Shown piece after piece: positions 54,276-62,969 of a DNA stretch of 64,000 bases; the first letter of the stretch is position 1; each line of letters opens with the position of its first letter. The notes beneath the pieces are model-generated. The model was not told the origin of the DNA, ran no database searches, and saw only the letters and a program-made list of their open reading frames with translations. Source of the DNA: Streptomyces humi (GTDB taxonomy: Bacteria; Actinomycetota; Actinomycetes; Streptomycetales; Streptomycetaceae); contig NZ_LBMU02000091.1 in the NCBI RefSeq assembly GCF_001005085.2, forward strand, positions 1 through 64,000, in the 5' to 3' direction. A program made the position numbers and the translations under genes.

Positions 54276-55205
54276 CTACACGGTGAGGACGAGCTTGCCC
54301 GTGAGGTGGCCGCCGTCGAGCAGCCGGTGCGCGTCGGCGACGTGCTCGAACGGGAACGTCCGCTGCACGTGGACCCGGAGCCTGCCCTGTTCGACGAGGT
54401 CGGCGAGAGCGCGCAGGGCGACCGGATCCGGGTCGACCCCGATACCGCTGAAGCGCAGGCCGGCCGCCTCGTACCTGGCGATGAGTTCCGCGTCCTCCTC
54501 GGCGACCGCCGTCACCAGATGACCGCCCGGCCGGAGCACTCCGAGCGACCGCTCGACGGTGTCGCCGCCGATCGTGTCGAGCACGAGGTCGATGTCGCGG
54601 ACCGCCTCGGTGAAGTCGACCGCCGTGTAGTCGATCACCTCGTCCGCGCCGAGCGCCTCGACGAACTCCCGCCGGTTCCCGCCGGCGGTCGTGATCACGT
54701 ACGCGCCGAGCGCCTTCGCGATCTGGATCGCGACGTGACCCACCCCGCCACCACCGCCATGGACGAGCACACGGTCGCCCTTCCCCACGCCACCCAGGTC
54801 GACGAGACCCTGCCAGGCGGTCAGCCCGACGATCGGCAGCGCCGACGCCTCGACGTGCGAGAGCGACGCCGGCTTGCGTGCCAGGTGCAACGCCGGCGCC
54901 GAGACGACCTCGGCATACCCGTTCGCCGCCCGGGGGAACAGCGGCATTCCGAACACCTCGTCGCCGGGCCTGAACCGCCACGACCCCGACGCCTCCTCCA
55001 CGACGCCGCTGATGTCCCAGCCGAGGACGAACGGCGGCCGGCCGATCAGCGGGAACTCGCCGGCACGCAGGCGTGCCTCCAGCGGGTTCAGCCCGATCGC
55101 CCTGACGCGGACGAGGACCTCGCTCGGGAGGGGCCGGGGCTCGGGGGCGTCCACGAGGGTGAGTACCTCGGGACCGCCGAGCGTGTGCTGGGTGATGACT
55201 CGCAT
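54276..55205 (-). CDS. NADPH:quinone oxidoreductase-type zinc-free alcohol dehydrogenase
   Basis: 309 aa medium-chain dehydrogenase/reductase. GroES-like N-terminus (GLNPLEARLRAGEFP), nucleotide motif VHGGGGGVGHVAIQIAKALGA; no zinc-binding Cys cluster. Reduces quinones or enones; the substrate is unknown. It is divergent from an HxlR regulator, with 87 bp between, and is its probable target. Confidence 0.92.
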   Translation of the reverse strand: MRVITQHTLGGPEVLTLVDAPEPRPLPSEVLVRVRAIGLNPLEARLRAGEFPLIGRPPFVLGWDISGVVEEASGSWRFRPGDEVFGMPLFPRAANGYAEVVSAPALHLARKPASLSHVEASALPIVGLTAWQGLVDLGGVGKGDRVLVHGGGGGVGHVAIQIAKALGAYVITTAGGNRREFVEALGADEVIDYTAVDFTEAVRDIDLVLDTIGGDTVERSLGVLRPGGHLVTAVAEEDAELIARYEAAGLRFSGIGVDPDPVALRALADLVEQGRLRVHVQRTFPFEHVADAHRLLDGGHLTGKLVLTV

Positions 55206-55292
55206 GACTCTCCAGGCTCGGTAGGGGGGACCACTCAGGCTAGGTTTCCGACAGGAACCAACAGGTGCCTGCGGCGCGGGTACCTTGGGGCC

Positions 55293-55673
55293 ATGAGCGG
55301 TTTCGGTCCCGGCGATCCCTTCCTCGCCGACTGTCCGGCGCGTCTGGCGGTCGAACTCATCGCCGACAAGTGGACGGTGGTCGTGCTCTACGGCCTCAGC
55401 AGGGGGCCGGTGCGCCACGGCGAGCTGATCGGGCTGATCGGCGGCATCTCCCGCAAGGTGCTGACCCAGACGCTCCGACGTCTCGAGGCGCACGGACTCG
55501 TCCGCCGCCACGCCTACGCCGAGGCCCCGCCCCGCGTCGAGTACGAACTCACGCCGCTCGGGGCGACGTTGATCGACCCGATCCACATGCTGACCGAGTG
55601 GGCAAGGGCGCACGGCGACGCGGTGCTCGACGCCCTCGACCCCGCCCCCGAGCCCGTCACCCACGACACCTGA
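55293..55673 (+). CDS. HxlR-family transcriptional regulator
   Basis: 126 aa winged-helix protein. CPARLAVELIADKWTVVVLYGL, RHGELIGLIGGISRKVLTQTLRRLEAHGLV and YELTPLG are the classic family blocks; the single Cys14 lies at the redox-sensing position. The divergent gap holds an imperfect inverted repeat ggtttcc-gac-aggaacc near 55241-55257, a possible binding site. Probably responds to quinones or aldehydes and controls the adjacent reductase. Confidence 0.92.
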   Translation: MSGFGPGDPFLADCPARLAVELIADKWTVVVLYGLSRGPVRHGELIGLIGGISRKVLTQTLRRLEAHGLVRRHAYAEAPPRVEYELTPLGATLIDPIHMLTEWARAHGDAVLDALDPAPEPVTHDT

Positions 55674-55819
55674 GACCCCGCCGGGGCACGGCGCACACCG
55701 AAACCCGGGCCGGTCACCCCGCGTGTGGCCGCCCCGTTCCCCATGGGCGGGACCCGCGGCAGCCCTGCCGGACGGGAAGCCGTCGTACGGGCCGAAGCTC
55801 TTCGGCTCACTCTTGACGG

Positions 55820-55837
55820 TATTGGTCTGGTCCAATA
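55820..55837. promoter_or_regulatory. DasR-like (dre) palindrome upstream of the GH16 gene
   Basis: TATTGGTCTGGTCCAATA is an inverted repeat (TATTGG/CCAATA) that matches 12 of 16 positions of the DasR element A(C/G)TGGTCTAGACCA(G/C)T. It also resembles the TGGTC/GACCA repeats in front of Streptomyces chitinase and glucanase genes. It lies 110 bp upstream of the GH16 start. Confidence 0.45.
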
Positions 55838-55946
55838 ACGTCTGCCCCGCGCAGAACCTCACATGGCTCAACACCCCCCACCATCACGTGTGTTGACGAG
55901 GCCGGCCGCCTGCCGTGGGCCTGTCTGTTCTTCGGAGGTCGGACGA

Positions 55947-57677
55947 ATGCAACTCCCCTTTGCAAGGTCAGGGCGCGGCAAGTGGAAGAGAGCTCTGACT
56001 CTGATTCCCGTCGCCGTGGTGACCGTGGCGACCACCCTCACCATGACGCCGAACGCCCAGGCGGCGGTGCCCCCGACGCCGTCGGGCTTCACGCTCACGT
56101 GGAGCGACGACTTCAACGGCGCGTCCGGTACCGGCATCGACCAGAGCCTGTGGAAGTACGACACCGGACCGGGCAGCAATTTCGGCACCGGTGAGATCGA
56201 GACCATGACCAACAGCACCTCGAACGTCTACTACGACGGCCAGGGGCATCTGGTGCTCCAGGCCCTGCACTCGGGTTCCGACGCCCGCAGCGGATGGACC
56301 TCCGGACGCGTCGAGACGCAGTCGGCGGGCTTCGGCGCCCCGGCCGGCGGCGTCGTACGCATCGAGTCCGTACTCCAGCAGCCCAACGTCACCACCGCCA
56401 ACGGCGCGGGCTACTGGCCGGCGTTCTGGATGCTCGGCGCACCGCTGCGCGACGGTGTGACCTGGCCGAAGTCCGGCGAGGTCGACATCATGGAGGACAT
56501 CAACGGCCGCAGCTCCGTCTTCAGCACCCTGCACTGCGGCGTGAACCCGGGCGGCCCGTGCAACGAGTCGACCGGCATCGGCTCGGGTGAACGGGCCTGT
56601 TCGGGCTGCCAGACCGGCTTCCACGACTACGCGGCGGAGATCGACCGCTCGGTGTCGCCGGAGCAGATCCGGTTCTACCTCGACGGGAACAACTTCTTCA
56701 CCGTCAACGCCAACCAGGTGGACGCGACGACCTGGTCCGACGCGGTGGACCACCCGTTCTTCATCATCTACGACCTGGCGATCGGCGGCGGCTTCCCGGA
56801 CGCCTTCGGCGGGGGCCCGAACGCGTCCACGGTCTCCGGCGGCAAGCTGGTCATCGACTCGGTGGCCGTCTACAACAAGGCGCCCGGCTCCGGAGGCGGC
56901 GGCGGTGGTTCGGCGACCGGTCAGACGATCACCGGGCCTGGCGGCAAGTGTGTCGATGTGGCCGGTGACGACACCGGCGGCGACGGGACCGCGGTGCAGC
57001 TGTGGGACTGCCAGTCGGCGGCCAAGGACCAGCACTGGACCTGGAGCGGCCAGACCCTTCAGACCCTCGGCAAGTGCCTGGACATAGCCGGCGGCAACAG
57101 CGCCGCGGGCACCAAGTTGCAGCTCGCCACGTGCAACAGCGGCGGCTACCAGTCATGGGTGCGGCAGGCCGACGGCACGCTGCGGAACCCGACGAGCGGC
57201 CGGTGCGTCGACTCGCCGTCGGGTGCCACCGCGAACGGCACCCGCCTCCAGATCTGGGACTGCAACGGCTCCGGCGCCCAGCAGTTCGCCATCGGTACCC
57301 CGATCTACGGACCGGGAGGCAAATGCGTGGACGTGGCGGGTGACGACACCGGCGGCGACGGCACCGCGGTCCAGCTGTGGGACTGCCAGCAGGCCACCTC
57401 CCTCGACCAGAAGTGGACCTGGAGCGGCCAGACCCTGCGCACCCTGGGCAAGTGCCTGGACATCGCGGGCGGGGTGAACGCGGCCGGCACCAAGCTCCAG
57501 CTGGCCAACTGCAACGGCGGCGGCTACCAGAACTGGGTGGCCAACGCCGACGGCTCGATATCCAACCCGACCACCGGCCGGTGCGTCGACTCGCCGTCGG
57601 GTGCCACCGCCAACGGCACCCGCCTTCAGATCTGGGACTGCAACAGCTCCGCGGCCCAGAAATTCGCCCTGGCATGA
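55947..57677 (+). CDS. Secreted GH16 endo-beta-1,3-glucanase with tandem ricin-type (CBM13) modules
   Basis: 576 aa. The signal peptide (KRALTLIPVAVVTVATTLT, cut after AQA) is followed by a GH16 domain (about 40-285) whose catalytic site GEVDIMEDIN contains both active glutamates. A Gly-rich linker then leads to a C-terminal region of about 250 residues built from two nearly identical ricin-B halves (each with KCVDVAGDDTGGDGTAVQLW and RLQIWDCN motifs). It degrades beta-1,3-glucans such as laminarin or fungal walls. ATG at 55947 with cggagg upstream; an earlier ATG at 55863 has no site. Confidence 0.95.
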   Translation: MQLPFARSGRGKWKRALTLIPVAVVTVATTLTMTPNAQAAVPPTPSGFTLTWSDDFNGASGTGIDQSLWKYDTGPGSNFGTGEIETMTNSTSNVYYDGQGHLVLQALHSGSDARSGWTSGRVETQSAGFGAPAGGVVRIESVLQQPNVTTANGAGYWPAFWMLGAPLRDGVTWPKSGEVDIMEDINGRSSVFSTLHCGVNPGGPCNESTGIGSGERACSGCQTGFHDYAAEIDRSVSPEQIRFYLDGNNFFTVNANQVDATTWSDAVDHPFFIIYDLAIGGGFPDAFGGGPNASTVSGGKLVIDSVAVYNKAPGSGGGGGGSATGQTITGPGGKCVDVAGDDTGGDGTAVQLWDCQSAAKDQHWTWSGQTLQTLGKCLDIAGGNSAAGTKLQLATCNSGGYQSWVRQADGTLRNPTSGRCVDSPSGATANGTRLQIWDCNGSGAQQFAIGTPIYGPGGKCVDVAGDDTGGDGTAVQLWDCQQATSLDQKWTWSGQTLRTLGKCLDIAGGVNAAGTKLQLANCNGGGYQNWVANADGSISNPTTGRCVDSPSGATANGTRLQIWDCNSSAAQKFALA

Positions 57678-57740
57678 CAGTGGCTCACGACCGCCGAAGG
57701 AAGCCCCTGCCAGGCTTGGCGTGAAGTGACGTCGGGTGCC

Positions 57741-57775
57741 TCGAAGGGCCGCACCTCACCCGTGCGGCCCTTCGA
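57741..57775. terminator. Bidirectional terminator after the GH16 gene
   Basis: Perfect 14-bp stem tcgaagggccgcac (57741-57754) and its complement (57762-57775) with a 7-base loop, between converging genes. Confidence 0.75.
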
Positions 57776-57811
57776 CGCGGAGGCGGCCCGTTCAGAACCG
57801 CACCTGCTGTC

Positions 57812-58138
57812 TCACACCTCCTGTGCCTGCCGCCCTTCGAGTTCCCGCCTGGCGGCAAGCGCCTTGGCCAGGACCCTGGCCCGATAGGGGTTCGCCGTAT
57901 CCAGGGCCGATGCCACCGTCACCGCCTCGTCCAACAGTGCCAGCCGCTGCTCGGGCAGGTTCCGCACCAGCGCCGAGAAGCTCGCCTCCACCAGGACGTA
58001 CGCCAGCTTCGACCCGTACACCTCCGGCTCGACCTGTGTCAGCAGACGGTAGATCCGCAGCCCCTCGGTGCCTCGCACCACCCGCTGGTTGGCACTCAGC
58101 AACTGGACCCTCGCCCGCATGACGATGTCCTGATCCAT
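57812..58138 (-). CDS. Small conserved-looking protein of unknown function
   Basis: 108 aa, not recognised. Mostly helical composition (RVQLLSANQRVVRGTEGLRI, QRLALLDEAVTVASALD), perhaps a short TPR-like bundle. No signal or membrane segment. ATG at 58138 with a strong ggagggggat site, which rules out the longer frames upstream. The next 228 bp (58139-58366) show no gene. Confidence 0.75.
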   Translation of the reverse strand: MDQDIVMRARVQLLSANQRVVRGTEGLRIYRLLTQVEPEVYGSKLAYVLVEASFSALVRNLPEQRLALLDEAVTVASALDTANPYRARVLAKALAARRELEGRQAQEV

Positions 58139-58366
58139 CGATCCCCCTCCGTTCCCCACCCCCGCCCGCACCCGTCCCGCGACGAGACAGCACGACGAAC
58201 GCGACGACACCCGGGAACGGATGCCGACACGGACGTCGGGGAGTGGATGACGACGAGTCTGCGGGCAGGCCGGCACACCGGACAAGCCTGAACGGACGTG
58301 CGCTCCGTCCTACCGGAAACCACCTTCGAACAGGCATGATGGACCTGACACTCACTCATGCCCCGG

Positions 58367-59257
58367 TCATGGACGCAGCAAGGCCCCGGCGACTTCCTCC
58401 AAGAGGGCCACGGCGAGGAGTTCGCCGTCCACAGGCCCGAAGCGCTCCAGGGCCCGCCGGTGGAGCCGCAGCACCGCGTCGGCCAGTTCGTGTGGCGTGC
58501 CGAGGTCGCGGGCCTGACCCGTGACGACCTCGAGCTGGTCGTGGATGCGGTCGAGTCCGTAGGAGGGGAGGTAGTCCCCGGCGAACAGCGCCGACAGGTC
58601 CCTGCGGACGAAGTCGCTCCCGGCCGCGCTGGCGCCCACCGTGTCACGCAGCACCGTGAGGTCGACGCCCGCCCGCTGTCCCAGCAGCAGGGCCTCGGCG
58701 GTCGCCGCGGCCTGCCCGAACCACAGCAGGTTGATGAGGAGTTTCGTCGTGTAGCCGGTTCCCGGGCCGCCCATGTGGCTGATCCGGTCCATGGTCGTCA
58801 CGGCCGACAACAGTGGCCTGCACCGGTCGAGGACTTCGGGAGAGCCGCCCACGAACAGCTTGAGGCGCCCGTGTTCGGCGTCGTCCGGGCTGCCGCCGAG
58901 GGGTGCTTCGAGGACGTCGACGCCGTGGGCTTCCGCTCGTTCGCGCAGCACCTCCGCCACCGCCGGGGCGTTGCTCGTCATGTCGATCCACACCGCCCCG
59001 GGGGCCAGGGCGGAGAACACGGCGTCCGGAAGTGCCGCCCGGGCCTCGGTGGGCCCCGGCACCACGGTGACCAGTACGTCCGCTCCGGCCGCGGCCGCCG
59101 TGACGGAAGGCGCCCAGTCCGCGCCCGACGAGCGCACCGCTTCCTCCCGTTCGGGACGCGAATCGAAGGCGGTCACCGTGTGGCCCGCGGAGACGAAGCG
59201 TCCGCACAGAGGTGTCCCCATACGGCCGACGCCGACGAGCGCTACGCGCGAGGGCAC
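58367..59257 (-). CDS. 3-hydroxyisobutyrate-dehydrogenase-family NAD(P)-dependent oxidoreductase
   Basis: 296 aa beta-hydroxyacid dehydrogenase or imine reductase-like enzyme. Rossmann motif ALVGVGRMGTPL, substrate loop DAPLGGS-like (LEAPLGGSPDDAE) and catalytic lysine region GPGTGYTTKLLINLLW. The substrate is not predictable. No operon partners. Confidence 0.9.
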   Translation of the reverse strand: MPSRVALVGVGRMGTPLCGRFVSAGHTVTAFDSRPEREEAVRSSGADWAPSVTAAAAGADVLVTVVPGPTEARAALPDAVFSALAPGAVWIDMTSNAPAVAEVLRERAEAHGVDVLEAPLGGSPDDAEHGRLKLFVGGSPEVLDRCRPLLSAVTTMDRISHMGGPGTGYTTKLLINLLWFGQAAATAEALLLGQRAGVDLTVLRDTVGASAAGSDFVRRDLSALFAGDYLPSYGLDRIHDQLEVVTGQARDLGTPHELADAVLRLHRRALERFGPVDGELLAVALLEEVAGALLRP

Positions 59258-59491
59258 GGATTCACCGCCATGGCAGTCGTTCTCACAGCGGGCATCCTAA
59301 GACGCGTCGGCGCGAACAGCGGGCGGACTCCGGTACGGCCCTGGTGGGCGCGTGCTTCCAGGTGCCGCCCGGGTCCGGGCGGTGTGACGGTCGGCGGGAT
59401 GCGTTACCGGTGTGTGTCCCGAGGTTAATTTCCCTGTCCGACGGGTTGGCTGGAAGTCGTCCGCTGGTTATCGTTCACGCACTTCACTCAA

Positions 59492-59507
59492 TCGTTCCGC
59501 TGAACGA
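59492..59507. promoter_or_regulatory. Inverted repeat upstream of the peptide ABC operon
   Basis: TCGTTC-CGCT-GAACGA, 24 bp upstream of the binding-protein start, where a repressor would block transcription or translation. The TTCCGCTGAA core recalls IclR-family sites. No regulator gene is nearby. Confidence 0.4.
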
Positions 59508-59530
59508 ATAGCGAGAGAGACGGTCGGTCC

Positions 59531-61114
59531 ATGCCCGACACCCACCTCCCGGGGCGCCGCTCGGTGCTCGCCGCGGGCGCGGCCGCTGCGGCCTCGCTCG
59601 GCGCGTCCTGGCTGCTCACCGGCTGTACGGGGGCAGCCGCCGCCCCCGGCCTGACGGCTGCCGCCCTGCCGGGCACTCCCGACCCCGGCGGCACCCTGCG
59701 CATCGCCCGGCCCCCGGCCTCCGACGCCGAGACCCTCGATCCGGCGAGTTCCCTGTCGGCGTACGAGTACCTCGGCGCCCTCTACAACCGGCTGGTCCGC
59801 GTCGGCGCGGACGGCGAACTCGCCCCCGACCTGGCCGAGTCCTGGGAGTCCGACGCCAAGGCCCGCACCTGGACCTTCCGGCTGCGCAAGGGCGTCACCT
59901 TCCACGACGGCCGCGCCTTCACCTCCGCCGACGCCGCCTACACGCTCCGCCACATCCTCGACAAGGCCACCGCCTCACCCCAGGCCGCCGTCCTCGCCCC
60001 GCTCGTCGACCCGGGCACCCTGCGCACCCCCGACGCCCACACCCTCGTCGTCCCCCTGAAGACCCCCAACGCCGAGTTCCCGAGCCTCCTCACGCACTAC
60101 AACTGCTACGTCATCCCCGACGGCAGCGCGAAGGGCATCGGCCGCACCGGCACCGGCACCGGCCCCTTCAAGCTGGAGTCCTTCGCCCCGGCGGGCCCCG
60201 GCCGGGTCACCGCGAACAAGGACCACTGGGCCGGCCGCCCGGTCCTCGACGCCATCGCCTTCTACTCGGTCGCCGACATGTCCGCCCGCGCGGGCGCCCT
60301 GCTCGCGGGCCAGGTGGACCTGCTCTCCCAGACCAACCTCGACTTCGCCACCGCCCGCGTCGTCGCCGCCTCCGACCGGGCCACCGTCACCCGGGTGAAG
60401 GACGCGCAGTGGTACGTGCTGCCGATGCTCACCACCGAGAAGCCCTTCACCGACGTCCGCGTCCGCCAGGCGATGAAACTCGCCTACGACCCCGAGCACG
60501 TCGTGAAGGCGGCCCTCCAGGGCGCGGGCACCGCCGGCTGGGACAACCCCGTACCGCCGAGCGACCCAGCCCACATCGCCGCCCACCCCGCGCACGACCC
60601 CGAGCAGGCCCGCCACCTCCTCAAGCAGGCCGGGCACGAGGGCCTGACCGTCGACCTCTACACCTCCTCCTACGACCCGCTGTTCACGCCGATGGCCCTC
60701 GCCTACCAGGACTCCGCCAAGCGGGCCGGCATCCGGATCCGGGTGAGGACGGCCGCCGCCGACTCGTACTACACGCAGATCTGGATGAAGAAGCCGCTGA
60801 TGGCCACCTACTGGTTCACCGGGCGGCCCGTCGACCAGCTCTTCACCCAGATCTTCCGTAGCGGCTCCTCCTACAACGAGACCGCCTGGGCCGACAAGGA
60901 GTTCGACGTGGTCCTGGACCGGGCCCGCGCCGAGACCGACGACACGAGACGCCGTGAACTCTACGGCGAGGCACAGACGTTGGTGATCGAGCGGGGCGGG
61001 GCGATGACCCCGATGTTCGCCGACCGGCTCGTCGGCATCTCCCGCGAGGTCCGCGGCTACGCCGAGCACGGCTTCGAGTTCGACTACCTCAGCATCGGCG
61101 TGAAGGGGGCCTGA
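59531..61114 (+). CDS. Peptide-binding lipoprotein (DppA/OppA family)
   Basis: 527 aa family 5 solute-binding protein. Tat-type signal (GRRSVLAAGAAAAA) ends in lipobox LTGC. The typical blocks DPASSLSAYEYLGALYNRLV, WTFRLRKGVTFHDGRAF and DVRVRQAMKLAYD are present. It delivers peptides, or other ligands such as nickel or opines, to the following permeases. First gene of a tightly packed ABC operon that runs off the window. Confidence 0.94.
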   Translation: MPDTHLPGRRSVLAAGAAAAASLGASWLLTGCTGAAAAPGLTAAALPGTPDPGGTLRIARPPASDAETLDPASSLSAYEYLGALYNRLVRVGADGELAPDLAESWESDAKARTWTFRLRKGVTFHDGRAFTSADAAYTLRHILDKATASPQAAVLAPLVDPGTLRTPDAHTLVVPLKTPNAEFPSLLTHYNCYVIPDGSAKGIGRTGTGTGPFKLESFAPAGPGRVTANKDHWAGRPVLDAIAFYSVADMSARAGALLAGQVDLLSQTNLDFATARVVAASDRATVTRVKDAQWYVLPMLTTEKPFTDVRVRQAMKLAYDPEHVVKAALQGAGTAGWDNPVPPSDPAHIAAHPAHDPEQARHLLKQAGHEGLTVDLYTSSYDPLFTPMALAYQDSAKRAGIRIRVRTAAADSYYTQIWMKKPLMATYWFTGRPVDQLFTQIFRSGSSYNETAWADKEFDVVLDRARAETDDTRRRELYGEAQTLVIERGGAMTPMFADRLVGISREVRGYAEHGFEFDYLSIGVKGA

Positions 61115-61116
61115 GC

Positions 61117-62073
61117 ATGCTGTCGTTCACCCTGCGCCGGCTGGCCTCGGCCGTCGGCACCCTGTTCCTCTCCTCCGTCCTGGTCTTCCTCGCCGTACAG
61201 GCCCTCCCCGGTGACGTGGCCACCCAGATCCTCGGCAAGGACGCCACCCCCGACGCCGTGGCGGCCCTGCGCCAGCAGCTCGGCCTCGACCGGCCCGCCT
61301 GGGAACGCTACGTCGACTGGATCAAGGGCGCCCTGCACGGCGACTTCGGCACCTCCCTCGTGTCCGGCAAGGGCGTCGGCGGCGAAGTCGCCCAGTACCT
61401 CGGCAACTCGGCACTCATCGCCTTCGTCACCGTCCTCTTCGCGGTGACCGGGTCCCTCGTCCTCGGTGTCCTCGCCGGCCTCTACCGCGACCGCTGGCCC
61501 GACCACCTCATCTCCACCGTCAGCCTCGTCGGCATGAGCGTCCCCGAGTTCGTGGTCGCCACCGTCCTGGTGCTGTGCTTCTCCGTCGCACTGCCCTGGT
61601 TCCCCGCGGTCGTCCTGTACGGCCCCGAGGCGGGCGTCGGTCAACTCCTGCCCGCCGTATGGCTGCCCGCGCTCGCGCTCGCCGTGGTCATGGCCGCATA
61701 CATCGTGCGCATGGCCCGCACCTCCGTCATCGACGTGATGGCCGGCGAGTTCGTCACCACCGCCCGCCTCAAGGGCCTGTCCACCTGGCGGATCGTCACC
61801 CGCCACGCGCTGCCCAGCGCCCTGCTGCCGACCCTGCACGTGATCGCCCTCAACGTCGCCTGGCTCGCGGGCGGGGTCGCGGTCGTCGAGAACGTCTTCA
61901 ACTACCCCGGCATCGGAAAGCTGATGCTCTCCTCCGTGCAGAACCGCGACCTGCCCGTCATCCAGGCCATCGCCCTCGTCAGCGCCGTGATCTACGTCGT
62001 CTGCAACCTCGCCGCCGACCTCGGCGCCATGGCCCTCAACCCCAGGCTCCGCACCCGAGGGAGGACCCGGTGA
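61117..62073 (+). CDS. Peptide ABC transporter permease (DppB type)
   Basis: 318 aa, six hydrophobic helices. The N-terminal block LRRLASAVGTLFLSSVLVF and the loop TTARLKGLSTWRIVTRHALP are typical of DppB/OppB. It starts 2 bp after the binding-protein stop and overlaps the next start by 4 nt (GTGA). Confidence 0.94.
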   Translation: MLSFTLRRLASAVGTLFLSSVLVFLAVQALPGDVATQILGKDATPDAVAALRQQLGLDRPAWERYVDWIKGALHGDFGTSLVSGKGVGGEVAQYLGNSALIAFVTVLFAVTGSLVLGVLAGLYRDRWPDHLISTVSLVGMSVPEFVVATVLVLCFSVALPWFPAVVLYGPEAGVGQLLPAVWLPALALAVVMAAYIVRMARTSVIDVMAGEFVTTARLKGLSTWRIVTRHALPSALLPTLHVIALNVAWLAGGVAVVENVFNYPGIGKLMLSSVQNRDLPVIQAIALVSAVIYVVCNLAADLGAMALNPRLRTRGRTR

Positions 62074-62969
62074 CCGCACTCGACACCACCCCGGCGACCA
62101 CGGCCGCCACTCCGGCGGGCCCGCACGCCGTCACCCGCGCCTGGCGCGCCCTGCGCTCCTCCCGCACCGCCCTGGTGGGCCTGGCCGTCGTCGCCGTCCA
62201 CATCCTCGTCGCACTGCTCGCACCGCTGCTCACCTCCTACGACCCGATCGCGGGCGACGCCTCGCAGGCCCTGCTCGGCCCGAGCCCGCAGCACTGGGCC
62301 GGCACCGACCAGTACGGCCGTGACGTCCTCGCCCGGGTCCTGTACGGCGGCCGGTACGCGCTCGGCGTGTCCGTCGCCGCCACCCTGGTCACCGTCGCCC
62401 TCGGCACGGTCGTCGGCTGCGCCGCCGCCCTGCGCGGCGGCTGGTTCGACGACCTGCTCGGCCGGGTCCTGGACGCGATCCTGTCCGTGCCGTCGATCCT
62501 CGCCCTGCTGGTCGTCGTCACCGCCCTCGGCACCGGACCCGCGGTGATCGTCCTCGCCATCGCCGTCGTCTACGTCCCCCAGGTCGTCCGCGTGGTGCGC
62601 GGCGCCGCGCTGGCCGTCGTCCCCATGGACTACGTCACCGCCGCCCGCGCCCGCGGCGAGAGCACCTGGGCGATCCTGCGCCGTGAGGTGCTGCCGAACA
62701 TCACCGACGTGGTCTGCGTCGAGTTCGCGATGCGCGCCTCCTGGGTGGTGCTGCTGATCTCCTCGCTGTCCTTCCTCGGTTTCGGCGCCGACCCGCCGAC
62801 CCCCGACTGGGGGCTGATGGTCGCCGAGAACCGCACCGCCATCACCGTCGTCCCGATGGCGAGCCTGGCCCCGATCATCGCCCTGGCCACCCTCGTGGTC
62901 GGGCTCAACCTCGCGGCCGACGGCCTCGCCAAGGCGTGGGGCGTGGACCGGATCAGGGAGGGTTCCTGA
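62070..62969 (+). CDS. Peptide ABC transporter permease (DppC type)
   Basis: 299 aa, six hydrophobic helices. GTDQYGRDVLARVLYGGRYAL and the loop TAARARGESTWAILRREVLP mark DppC/OppC. GTG at 62070 overlapping the dppB-like stop; its own stop overlaps the next ATG. Confidence 0.94.
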   Translation: MTALDTTPATTAATPAGPHAVTRAWRALRSSRTALVGLAVVAVHILVALLAPLLTSYDPIAGDASQALLGPSPQHWAGTDQYGRDVLARVLYGGRYALGVSVAATLVTVALGTVVGCAAALRGGWFDDLLGRVLDAILSVPSILALLVVVTALGTGPAVIVLAIAVVYVPQVVRVVRGAALAVVPMDYVTAARARGESTWAILRREVLPNITDVVCVEFAMRASWVVLLISSLSFLGFGADPPTPDWGLMVAENRTAITVVPMASLAPIIALATLVVGLNLAADGLAKAWGVDRIREGS

